DNA from: an uncultured Eubacterium sp.
GTDB lineage: Bacteria > Bacillota > Clostridia > Lachnospirales > Lachnospiraceae
DNA: 49,981 bases
Assembly: GCA_910579075.1 (NCBI GenBank)
Contig: CAJTSV010000017.1
Location: 1 to 49,981, forward strand
Reading direction: 5' to 3'
Made by a program: the position numbers and the translations under genes. Each line of letters opens with the position of its first letter. The stretch's first letter is position 1. The notes under the pieces were generated by a model. The model made no database searches. It worked only from the letters and a program-made list of their open reading frames with translations, and was not told the DNA's origin. Positions 23,620-31,426 of the stretch are shown piece after piece.

Positions 23620-24674
23620 TTCTGCACCTCAAAATCAAGATACCATAAATCTGGAATGGTAGTCTTTGTTAAAGTAAAGGTATATCTTCCATATTTTCTC
23701 AGCGTTTCTTCTGTAACCGGTTCTCCGACTTTCAATGCACCTGCATTTTCCAAACGCCCTTTCAGCCATTTTCCTAAAATTTTCAAATCATTTTCAGAAC
23801 GGAAATTTTTACTGTAATCTCCACTCACTTTACATTTAAATTTCCACCCATCGTCTGTAATTACATCAAAAACACTTTCAGGAGTCTGACTTTGGGGATA
23901 TCCAGGCTTACTGGTTACTTCTTTCGGGACAATCAGTTCAGCTTCATACCAATGTCTGGGCTTAACCAGCCCCCGCTTATCCATTCTGCCCTTTCCAAAG
24001 AATACATTAAGATTACTTTTTCCATGCTTCTCTGTCGCTTTTATAGGTATCTCAAAAGAAATATTTGTCAACTTAGATATACAATCAACTAACTGGGATT
24101 TATCAACAGCATCAACAAATTCATGATTTTCTAAGACTGGATTTGTCTTTTTGAACCGTGTTATTTCTAAATCAGAAATATTCGCTGCTGACGTTTGATT
24201 TAATCTTGTAATGAAATTATACATTGCCTCCGCTTCATCAGTATTTTTTGTTAATACAGATGCTTCATAAACTCTTATATTAGATTCTACAATACTGCTA
24301 AGATTGTTGGAACCAATAATTCCCGCTATCGGCCTCCCGTTTTTTGAATATGAATACATTTTTCCATGAAACCTGAATGCATTAACCAATCTTACCTGCC
24401 CCATTGCATTGCTATGAAGAAATTCATTCAGTACCATTGCTGCCTGATATTCTACTTGTGTAAACATATCAAAATAATGCATTCCTATTGTTAAATTCAA
24501 CTTGTAAATTTCATTATATTCAACCAGTTTTTGCAGTTCTGACAACGAATCCGCTGTAATATAGCCTACAGCTATATCTAATTCGTCAGCATCCGGAATT
24601 AAATCATAAAAAGCTTCATTAAATGACTTCATACCTGTTTTCATCGGTAAAAAATTTGAAAATAAAAATTCCAT
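23616..24674 (-). CDS. NgoFVII/PLD-type restriction endonuclease
   Basis: The 352-residue protein has a phospholipase-D-like catalytic half with the HxK motif in VNAFRFHGKMYSYSKNGRP and IIGSNNLSSIVESN (about residues 100-130). The C-terminal half (WYEAELIVPKEVTSKPGYP, FKCKVSGDYSKNFRS) is compatible with the B3-like DNA-binding domain of NgoFVII and BfiI-type enzymes. PLD-type nucleases cut DNA without metal through a covalent histidine intermediate. It lies 12 bases after the methyltransferase and overlaps the Z1 gene, which makes it the cognate cleaving subunit. Confidence 0.85.
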   Translation of the reverse strand: MEFLFSNFLPMKTGMKSFNEAFYDLIPDADELDIAVGYITADSLSELQKLVEYNEIYKLNLTIGMHYFDMFTQVEYQAAMVLNEFLHSNAMGQVRLVNAFRFHGKMYSYSKNGRPIAGIIGSNNLSSIVESNIRVYEASVLTKNTDEAEAMYNFITRLNQTSAANISDLEITRFKKTNPVLENHEFVDAVDKSQLVDCISKLTNISFEIPIKATEKHGKSNLNVFFGKGRMDKRGLVKPRHWYEAELIVPKEVTSKPGYPQSQTPESVFDVITDDGWKFKCKVSGDYSKNFRSENDLKILGKWLKGRLENAGALKVGEPVTEETLRKYGRYTFTLTKTTIPDLWYLDFEVQK

Positions 24675-24686
24675 TTTATCCTCCCT

Positions 24687-25796
24687 TTATTCCATTTCTG
24701 ATGTTACAAAATCCAGCCTTTCCTTTTCAGTCATTTCCCTCAATTTTTCATATAATTCTTCCAAATTTACTCTCTCATAATTTCCGTCAAATAACTTTTT
24801 CAATCTTCTTGCTACTAACCTAACACCTTCTGGCGGAACTGCATTTCCAATCTGTCTCCTAGCTTCTGCCACACTCCCTGCAAACCAAAAGTCATCTGGA
24901 AAAGATTGCAGCCTTGCCCTTTCGCGATTTGTCAAAGGTCGGGGTTCTGGATAATGATACCCCCATGTTCCTCCTCCTCCTGCAGCTATAATTGTTTTAG
25001 ATGGTTCGCTTCTATTAATCCTCCTATATACATGGCTAATCATACCTTTTACATACAGCGGATTATCCTTGGGAATATCCGTGAAATTCCCTCCCTCTGG
25101 AATTAATTCCAGCATCTTTTTCGTTTTTTCCATGCAATTAATATGTTCATTATTAAACGGAACTTTTTCTACACCTTTAAAAGCCTCTCCTGCTGTTACA
25201 TAAGGCTTATCCCCATTTGGCCCATGTGTCGGCTTTGGATGCTTAAAATCAAATCCAGTGTCCTTTCTAATGCCAACAATCAAAACCCTCTCCCTAAATT
25301 GAGGAACACCATATTCTGCAAAATTATATAAATGAGGCTTAACAATATACCCTGGTTCAATACTCTCAAAATCTTTAATTATTGTTTCAATTGCTTTTCT
25401 TTTATTTGCAGTAAGAAGACCTTTAACGTTTTCTGCAACAAACGCCTTAGGTTTCTTCGCATCAACAAATTCTAAAAAATGGCGGTATAATCCCCCTCTT
25501 TTTCCGTTTAGCCCTGGCTGTTTCCAAATTACTGAGAAATCTTGACAAGGAAAGCCTCCTAACACTATATCACATTCAGGAATTGATTTATCTGTGTATG
25601 GATTAATTTTAGTAATATCACCTAATCGTATAACATCCCCGAAATATTTTTTATATGATTGTACTGCCCATTCTGAAAAATCATTTGCCCAAATAGTTTC
25701 GTAACCTTCCATATGGAATCCTAAATCTAATCCCCCGCATCCAGAAAATAATGATACAACCTTTGGCTTTTGATTCGTGTTATTAAAATCACTCAT
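24687..25796 (-). CDS. C5-cytosine DNA methyltransferase
   Basis: This 369-residue enzyme contains the ordered m5C motifs: I VVSLFSGCGGLDLGF, IV GGFPCQDFS (catalytic Cys in PC), VI FVAENVKGLL, VIII PQFRERVLIVG, IX RERARLQSFPDDFWF and X RRQIGNAVPP. The target-recognition region lies between VIII and IX (about residues 180-280). Its role is to protect self DNA from the following NgoFVII-like nuclease. It is the first gene of the operon, with an AAGGAGATAG site before the ATG. Low GC and IS-flanked context point to horizontal transfer. Confidence 0.95.
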   Translation of the reverse strand: MSDFNNTNQKPKVVSLFSGCGGLDLGFHMEGYETIWANDFSEWAVQSYKKYFGDVIRLGDITKINPYTDKSIPECDIVLGGFPCQDFSVIWKQPGLNGKRGGLYRHFLEFVDAKKPKAFVAENVKGLLTANKRKAIETIIKDFESIEPGYIVKPHLYNFAEYGVPQFRERVLIVGIRKDTGFDFKHPKPTHGPNGDKPYVTAGEAFKGVEKVPFNNEHINCMEKTKKMLELIPEGGNFTDIPKDNPLYVKGMISHVYRRINRSEPSKTIIAAGGGGTWGYHYPEPRPLTNRERARLQSFPDDFWFAGSVAEARRQIGNAVPPEGVRLVARRLKKLFDGNYERVNLEELYEKLREMTEKERLDFVTSEME

Positions 25797-25830
25797 AATT
25801 AACAGCTATCTCCTTCTAGTTTTTAAGAAT

Positions 25831-26004
25831 TTAGACTTCTTGTTTTTTTACAAATTTGCCACTTCTAATCTTTTCGTCTTTGGATTTTCTGCATTTATTG
25901 GAATAGCATAAACATTACCTAACCGCATCACACCGGCAATTTTATTTTGTTCGCAAACTGTTTGAACTTTTCTTACTGAAATCACCCATTTTCAGACGTT
26001 TCCC
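25831..26004 (-). pseudogene. HTH DNA-binding protein remnant upstream of the R-M operon
   Basis: The minus strand reads ISVRKVQTVCEQNKIAGVMR then LGNVYAIPINAENPK, followed after a one-base frameshift by DEKIRSGKFVKKQEV and a stop. This matches the C-terminal two thirds of the small MerR-like helix-turn-helix proteins common in Clostridia (IPGAxRxGxxWAIPxxAxKPxDxRxxSGKY). The N-terminus is cut off at the IS630 end. It may have been the regulator of the R-M genes. Confidence 0.6.
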
Positions 26005-26036
26005 TAGTGTATTGACCGCTTGTAATTAACGGTAAT

Positions 26037-26741
26037 TTATCTGGGAATTTTACTTCCCGGATTCTCCAAACTTTGAATAAAGAGAAATGAGTTTTGTACG
26101 AGCCTGTGGTGTTGTATAAAGTGCCATGCCACTTTCCCACAAGCTTCATTTCTCATTTGCTCCCATGCCACTAATTCCTGCTCAATTGCAGAAATGCAAT
26201 CCAGCCTTCTGGCAAGACATTGCCTTGTCATTACATTCAGCTCCATTTCGGCAATGTTCAGCCAGCTTCCATGTTTGGGCGTAAAGTGTATTTCCAGCCA
26301 CTTTGCATAACTGCGTGCTTCCTGTGCAGGATATCTTTTATATAGCGACCCGATTACATTGGTATTCAGGTTATCCATAACCAAAATAACCTTTTCATTG
26401 TCAGGATAGCATTCTGTCAGAAGATATTTTATTTCTTCTGCCCAATCCACTGCTGTCCGCGTTTTCCGGACATGGCTGTAACGCCAGCCACGCAATGGTT
26501 CTGTAAAGATAAATATGCTGCAAGTTCCTTTACGGATGTATTCCGAATCTGTCTTCTGAGTATCTCTGGGCCACATAGGGAGTGGTTCACGGGTTTCATT
26601 CAGGGATTGATAAGGCTTTTCGTCCATACAGACTACTGTGAGAGAAGGGTTGTACGGTTTCTCATAAATGTCAAGAATGTCTTCCATGGCTGCAGCAAAT
26701 TCAGCGTTCTTCCTGGGAGGAATACACCAGTAATCATTCAT
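26037..26741 (-). CDS. IS630 transposase, DDE catalytic part (OrfB)
   Basis: The 234-residue frame carries VVCMDEKPYQSL (first Asp), VILVMDNLNTN (second Asp) and TPKHGSWLNIAEMELN (Glu), the IS630 DDE triad. It lacks a DNA-binding domain and overlaps OrfA by 4 bases, so it is most likely expressed as an OrfA-OrfB fusion through slippage on the eight-A run at about 26759-26766. The -1 reading before its own ATG gives KNELRPH, which matches full-length IS630 proteins. Confidence 0.85.
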   Translation of the reverse strand: MNDYWCIPPRKNAEFAAAMEDILDIYEKPYNPSLTVVCMDEKPYQSLNETREPLPMWPRDTQKTDSEYIRKGTCSIFIFTEPLRGWRYSHVRKTRTAVDWAEEIKYLLTECYPDNEKVILVMDNLNTNVIGSLYKRYPAQEARSYAKWLEIHFTPKHGSWLNIAEMELNVMTRQCLARRLDCISAIEQELVAWEQMRNEACGKVAWHFIQHHRLVQNSFLFIQSLENPGSKIPR

Positions 26742-27199
26742 GTGAGGCCGAAGTTCATTTTTTTTAGTGTAAGCCTAATTGCCTCGCGCCCGACTGGTTC
26801 ATCCAGTTCCATACGCACCTGTTTTTCTAAAAGGCGCAGGGTCCAACGAGCACAGCCTTCAGGAGCGGGACCGCATGCAATGCGAATCAATTCATCTTCT
26901 AGCCTGCCGTCTGCTTTTCGTTTGGCATTTTGGCGTGGGTTCCGATTGATTTTAATGATTGAGTTGATACCGCCCTTTATAAAAGCGGAAACAACATTTG
27001 ATACGGTTGAATTGCTGACGCCAAAAGTTTTTGCAATCTGAATTTGAGTGAGATGCCCTGGTGCATTTTCATCCAACTCCAAAAGAATCTGGCAGCGTCT
27101 AATCGTCGTTTTGCAAGTTTTTTTGTTGTTGATAGTAGTGTGAAGAACTTTTTTGTCTTCATCTGATAAAAGGATTTTGTAGGTTCTTTTTCTTCCCAT
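26738..27199 (-). CDS. IS630 transposase, N-terminal HTH part (OrfA)
   Basis: The 153-residue frame has a helix-turn-helix (LTQIQIAKTFGVSNSTVSNV, about residues 50-75) followed by a second winged-helix region (CARWTLRLLEKQVRMEL). It ends in LTLKKMNFGLT, where the slippery A run allows a -1 shift into OrfB. Alone it would bind the IS ends without catalysis. Confidence 0.85.
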   Translation of the reverse strand: MGRKRTYKILLSDEDKKVLHTTINNKKTCKTTIRRCQILLELDENAPGHLTQIQIAKTFGVSNSTVSNVVSAFIKGGINSIIKINRNPRQNAKRKADGRLEDELIRIACGPAPEGCARWTLRLLEKQVRMELDEPVGREAIRLTLKKMNFGLT

Positions 27200-27270
27200 T
27201 TGGACACCTCGTTTTTCCTTTTATTATATCATATAATTACCATTATTTTCAAGCGGTCAATACACTAGTC

Positions 27271-28017
27271 TGTATGAAATCTTCTAAGAAAAACTGTATC
27301 CATATCTGCATGAGCATTTCCAATGTTGGAATCGCCAGTGTATTGTCTGACTCTTTCGGTAAGACAGCAGATGAAATCATGTCCTATCTGCAAGCTCATG
27401 CTGCTGATTACATTGACGAAAAGGCTGTCCACAAACTTATTAAAAAGAGGCCAAAGCCAAATCGAATGAAATGATTGAAGCAGTTAAAGACTATAACATT
27501 GAAATAGACCAGACTAAAAAGCTGAAACTAGCCCACTAGCATATAGACTATCTTGATAATATGATTGCCGAGACCGAGTCTGAACTTTATATCCAAATAA
27601 AACCTTATTATGAGTTTGTTAAGTTGACAGCAGTCATGCCCAGCATGACAAAGTTAAACTCTGCCATTGTTCTTGCTGAAACAGGCATTAACATGGACAT
27701 CTATGATGATGTTAAACATCTTTGTTCATGGTATGAGCATTCTCCTTCCAGCAATGAATCTTCCGAAAAAAAATCTGTCCGGATTGCAAAAACAAGTGCC
27801 TATCTGAAACCTATATTGGTGCAATGTGTCCTTGCCACAGTTAAGAGCAAGAAGCAGCCTTTTTTTGCAATCAAGTATGGGCGAATGATTATGAGGATTT
27901 GATGGAGCCACATTATTGTATAGAACGTGTTGTCTTAAATGAAACGAACACTATGGAATTTCTTGCCACCCAAGGTTATGGCACATTTAGTTTAGTTAAA
28001 TGCAACGATATTTAAGC
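27271..28017 (+). pseudogene. IS110-family transposase, degraded C-terminal part
   Basis: Pieces read GIASVLSDSFGKTADEIMSY, SNEMIEAVKDYNIEIDQTKK, HIDYLDNMIAETESELYIQI, AVMPSMTKLNSAIVLAETGI and KKSVRIAKTSAYLKPILVQC. This is the IS110 transposase_20 (C-terminal) domain with its SAIVLAETG and KKSVRIAK blocks. Frameshifts near 27465, 27540 (also a TAG) and 27900 break it, and the N-terminal RuvC-like (DEDD) domain is missing at the IS630 boundary. Hence it is dead. Confidence 0.8.
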
Positions 28018-28368
28018 TTCAAACAATCAAACATGTGTTCTAAAAGGGCTATTTTAAGAAGCTTTGTTTAAGTGCGTCTCAAAATCTACTTTATTTTTCA
28101 CTTTTATTCCTCTCAGACAACTTACTTAAACTACTATAAGTATAATCGTTCATTCAAACAAAGTCAACGACAAAGAACAATTGTTTGAATTATTAAAATA
28201 TAAATACTTGAAATCTTTAAGAAGCATAGGACTTTATCCTTAAATTTTCCCATTCAGAATACCATAAAACAAAATCATATCATCCATATTTACGACATAC
28301 AACTTAATCTGATTGTACAAATAAATCACATTCATTTCATAACCATCAAAATTTATCTTCATAAACTA
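28018..28368. other. AT-rich spacer without recognised gene
   Basis: No domain-level coding is recognised. A 40-codon minus-strand frame starting at ATG about 28363 (MKINFDGYEMNVIYLYNQIK and so on) just after the truncated ATPase gene is possible, but lacks a clear family. Base composition fits the acquired island. Confidence 0.4.
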
Positions 28369-29508
28369 TTATTTTATTCCTTGCTGCCAGAATTCATTAT
28401 CTTCCAGCGCTTTTTGAAATTCCAGCATCAGTTCCTGGTTTGGGATGCGCAGTTCCCTTTCATGGTATGAAAGCATTCCGTAAATAATCATGGCAGCATA
28501 TATTTCCTTCCGGCTCGAAGGCGGTTCCTGGCCAGCCGTGTATTCTCTCCATATATCTGTTTTCACAGACTGGCCATTCACCATTTTTATGACATCATCC
28601 CTGACTTCCACGATATTGTATTTCAGAAAATATAAAACCTCGTCCATCCGCCCGGTTCTTGTCCAATAGCTCTGGCACTTTCCCCTGCCAAGTGCCATAA
28701 CCACCGAGCGGGGATTATACAGCCTTTTCCCTTCATCGGTCACATATCCGTCATACCATTCTGAAATCTCACTCATGGAAAGCTTCGACTGCTTTTGGCA
28801 AAGCTGCTCTGTCTCCTGCTGCGTAAATCCAAAATATTCATCAAAATATGCATCGTTCAGCATCGTATATTCATCAAACATATTCAGGGCAGACCCGGTG
28901 CTGTACTGCTTGACTGGCAGCACGCCCGTCATATATGCAAATACGACATACGGCCTGTCCTTGAGCAGGTCCCTTAATAATTCCAGAAAATCGTCATGAT
29001 ATTCCCGGCAGTTCTCCTGGCTGAATATATAATCCCATTCATCAATCAGAAACAAAAATCTGCCGCCGCTGGCCGTAATCAGGTCTGGCAGGCTGTCAAA
29101 TTCCCTGCCACAGAGTGCCGGATATGCTTCCCGGATATCCTGTTCGAGCATTTTTTGAAAACGTCCGATATAATCGCTGTATTCTTTTCCCTTCCAGGAT
29201 AATTCATTAAAAGAGATTTTTATGACATCATACTGGTTTCTGTGCCGCTCACAGGCTTCGCATCTGCTGGCCTGCAAGCCGTCAAACAATGCCTTTGAAC
29301 AGCAAGACTTCCCATAATAAGCCCCCAGCATATTCAGAATTGATGTTTTTCCAAATCTGCGCGGCTTTGTGATGCAGATAAACCTGTTTTTTGTGTTGAT
29401 TTTTCTGCTGATTTTCTCAATCATTCCTGTTTTGTCTGTGAAAAATTCATCATTGCGAAGCATCTGGAAATCCTGATATGCTGCATCCGTGTTTAAAAAA
29501 ACTGCCAT
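28369..29508 (-). CDS. AAA-ATPase-like protein, C-terminal nuclease domain missing
   Basis: A 379-residue protein of the AAA-ATPase-like family (AAA_ATPase_like plus DUF1703). The N-terminal NDEFFTDKTGMIEKISRKI, Walker A ITKPRRFGKTSILNMLG, Walker B FLFLIDEWDYIF and sensor region AYMTGVLPVKQY are intact. The family normally continues for 130-200 residues into a PD-(D/E)XK nuclease domain; here it stops soon after LRIPNQELMLEFQKALEDNE. So it is truncated at the island boundary. The family is highly expanded in gut bacteria; its function is unknown, with mobile or defence roles suspected. A GAAGGGGG site precedes the ATG. Confidence 0.75.
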   Translation of the reverse strand: MAVFLNTDAAYQDFQMLRNDEFFTDKTGMIEKISRKINTKNRFICITKPRRFGKTSILNMLGAYYGKSCCSKALFDGLQASRCEACERHRNQYDVIKISFNELSWKGKEYSDYIGRFQKMLEQDIREAYPALCGREFDSLPDLITASGGRFLFLIDEWDYIFSQENCREYHDDFLELLRDLLKDRPYVVFAYMTGVLPVKQYSTGSALNMFDEYTMLNDAYFDEYFGFTQQETEQLCQKQSKLSMSEISEWYDGYVTDEGKRLYNPRSVVMALGRGKCQSYWTRTGRMDEVLYFLKYNIVEVRDDVIKMVNGQSVKTDIWREYTAGQEPPSSRKEIYAAMIIYGMLSYHERELRIPNQELMLEFQKALEDNEFWQQGIK

Positions 29509-29602
29509 GCATTCTGCCCCCTTCCTTTTTGTCCGGCATGTATACAGGCGGAAATGCCTCCATTGTTATCAGCCACTGCATGATACCTGACTGTTTCAAA
29601 TG

Positions 29603-30376
29603 TCAGCACTTTTGCAGAATATCCACCGTATGCGCACTTGCTCCCAGAAGCTCCGGCCGTTCACAGACGGACATCTGATACCGGATAAACAGTTCAAATG
29701 TTTCTTCATCCATTCCATTCAGCACCTGGCGCATATAATTTGCCGGGCCGTCGGGTGCGATTATCTGCAAGCGCTTTAAGCCGGCTGCCTCATTAATCCG
29801 GTCAATGTCTTCTATCCTGACATAGTCATACAAGTCTTCCGGCTGGGACACGCAATGAAAATCTGCATTTAATTTTCCGTTTTCCATACAGGCTTTTACA
29901 TTTCCATCCCGAAACCCATGCAGCAGTACGCCATACTCATTCATGCAGTAGGCAGAGAGGATATAGCCGCCCCGCCTGGTCACGCGGGCTGCTTCTTTTA
30001 ATGCCGCAACCTTATCTTCCATCGTATACAAATGATACATCGGGCCAAAAAGCAGCGCCATGTCAAACGATTCATCCTGGAAGCGGGAAAGCTTCAGCGC
30101 ATTTCCATGATATGCCTTAACACTGCTGCCCTTGGATTTTAAAATACCCAGATTATATTTTACCAGCTCGACTGCTGTAACGTCATATCCTTCCTCGGCC
30201 AGCTGCACGCTGTAGCGCCCGGTTCCGGCCCCGATATCGATAATTGCAGGAGAATCCATCTTTTCCAGGTATTTATGGATATATTTCATTGTGATAATAT
30301 ATTCAGCCTGCCCGTGCCTTCTGCCCAGGCGTTTTTCTTCACAAAATTTGTTATAGTATTTTTCCAGTTCTGTCAT
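29603..30376 (-). CDS. Class I SAM-dependent methyltransferase
   Basis: I take the ATG at 30376 (MTELEKYYNKFCEEKRLGRR), which has GGAGG upstream; the ORF extends 19 codons further without a site. The 257-residue protein shows motif I IIDIGAGTGRYSVQL and VTAVELVKYNLGIL, then FDMALLFGPMYHLY and the RRGGYILSAYCMNEYG strand. The substrate is unknown; this UbiE/Coq5-like family is common in Firmicutes. It is monocistronic, with a consensus promoter about 230 bp upstream. Confidence 0.8.
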   Translation of the reverse strand: MTELEKYYNKFCEEKRLGRRHGQAEYIITMKYIHKYLEKMDSPAIIDIGAGTGRYSVQLAEEGYDVTAVELVKYNLGILKSKGSSVKAYHGNALKLSRFQDESFDMALLFGPMYHLYTMEDKVAALKEAARVTRRGGYILSAYCMNEYGVLLHGFRDGNVKACMENGKLNADFHCVSQPEDLYDYVRIEDIDRINEAAGLKRLQIIAPDGPANYMRQVLNGMDEETFELFIRYQMSVCERPELLGASAHTVDILQKC

Positions 30377-30607
30377 GGATGCGAAATCCTCCGATTTTTT
30401 ATGAAAGACTCTCTGTAACGACTTTATACTCATACCATAAATGCAATGGAAAAACTGCTGTCCAGATTCACAGAACCGGATGCGGGATGTCCTGTATGAA
30501 AAAATACCGGATGCACTTGGACCGGCAATAAACAGTTATATCAAAAACATGCTTCCAGGCGACACGGATTCTCTCCACTTATGAAAACCGGAAAAGCGAG
30601 TTACACT

Positions 30608-30636
30608 ATAATAAAAGCATCCGGTTCCATTGTCAA
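30608..30636 (-). promoter_or_regulatory. Consensus promoter for the 30376 methyltransferase
   Basis: Read on the minus strand: TTGACA (30631-30636), 17 bases, TATTAT (30608-30613). It gives a leader of about 225 nt. The same bases lie within a hairpin (AAAAGCAT / ATGCTTTT) just after the Uma2 gene, so terminator and promoter overlap. Confidence 0.55.
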
Positions 30637-30670
30637 ATGCTTTTACTGCCAATCTGTTATATGATTCATT

Positions 30671-31204
30671 CTATTGTACTTTTATAGAAAATCCCTCATA
30701 AATCCCTGCTGGTACATCTTCGCCAAAAGAATACTCTTCCATTGTTTCTTTTTCAAACCTGTATACCACTACCATCTCTTTTGTATAATCAACAATCCAA
30801 TACTCCCTGACACCTGCTGTCCGATATTTAAACAGCTTTGTGAAATAGTCCATCGGCTTGTTTCCTGGTGAAACTATTTCAATCACCCAGTCAGGAGCAC
30901 CGTGACATCCTTTGTCATCTATCTTGGACAAATCACAAATCACGGAAATATCAGGTTCCATATAATTTATGTTATCTTTCGTCAAAAAAACTGCAAATGG
31001 AGCAGCATATATCTCACATTTCCCCCCTTTGCTATCAATATAATTCGCTATTATTTGATAAAGCTTCCCACTGATTCTTTGATGCGTCCTGCTCGGAGGT
31101 GCCATATCATAAATTTTCCCATCAATCAATTCTGCCCGTTCCCCTTCTGGTAATGCATAGATATCTTCTATCGTATAAATATCTTCTTTACTTAATGCAT
31201 CCAC
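30671..31204 (-). CDS. Uma2-family (DUF820) PD-(D/E)XK nuclease-like protein
   Basis: The GTG at 31204 has a GGAGG 7 bases upstream, giving 177 residues; the longer frame is not supported. Family blocks are ELIDGKIYDMAPPSRTHQRI, EPDISVICDLSKID, CHGAPDWVIEIVSPGNKPMD and AGVREYWIVDYTKEMVVVY. The PD...E-x-V/I-S-P arrangement of the PD-(D/E)XK fold is complete. Uma2 proteins are numerous in cyanobacteria and Clostridia; their nuclease role is predicted and the biological function unknown. The gene appears to stand alone. Confidence 0.85.
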   Translation of the reverse strand: MDALSKEDIYTIEDIYALPEGERAELIDGKIYDMAPPSRTHQRISGKLYQIIANYIDSKGGKCEIYAAPFAVFLTKDNINYMEPDISVICDLSKIDDKGCHGAPDWVIEIVSPGNKPMDYFTKLFKYRTAGVREYWIVDYTKEMVVVYRFEKETMEEYSFGEDVPAGIYEGFSIKVQ

Positions 31205-31358
31205 TCTTACACCTCCATTCTTTATTCTGCTACAGGCAATAGTTACAGGAAACACACTCTCTTTCCCTCGCTTGAAAAATCTAACTTCACCGGTTACTAT
31301 TCCATGCAGCATCCCCGCCATGTACTAATTTCAACAGCATCCGGATTATAATAGCAAA

Positions 31359-31380
31359 GCGGGAAACCGAAGCTTCCCGC
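31359..31380 (-). terminator. Intrinsic terminator after glgP
   Basis: GCGGGAA and TTCCCGC form a 7-bp GC-rich stem with an 8-nt loop. On the minus strand it is followed by TTTGCTATTATAAT. It lies 46 bases past the glgP stop. The T-tract is weak. Confidence 0.55.
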
Positions 31381-31426
31381 CCGCCAGAAAACAGCTGATT
31401 CTTTGTTAAAACAGCTAATCCTTTGT

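Larger units (their letters stand above)
26007..27265 (-). mobile_element. Complete IS630-family insertion sequence
   Basis: A 1259-bp element with inverted ends GTGTATTGACCGCTTG... / ...CAAGCGGTCAATACAC (the near match extends about 33 bp) flanked by TA duplications (26005-26006 and 27266-27267), as expected for IS630/Tc1-mariner. It carries two overlapping transposase frames joined by a probable -1 frameshift. The ends, duplication and DDE residues are intact, so it may be active. Confidence 0.9.

Noticed and set aside
30434..30600. Short plus-strand coding pieces (for example MRDVLYEKIPDALGP)
   Set aside because: Too short and not matched to any family I recognise; possibly a remnant.
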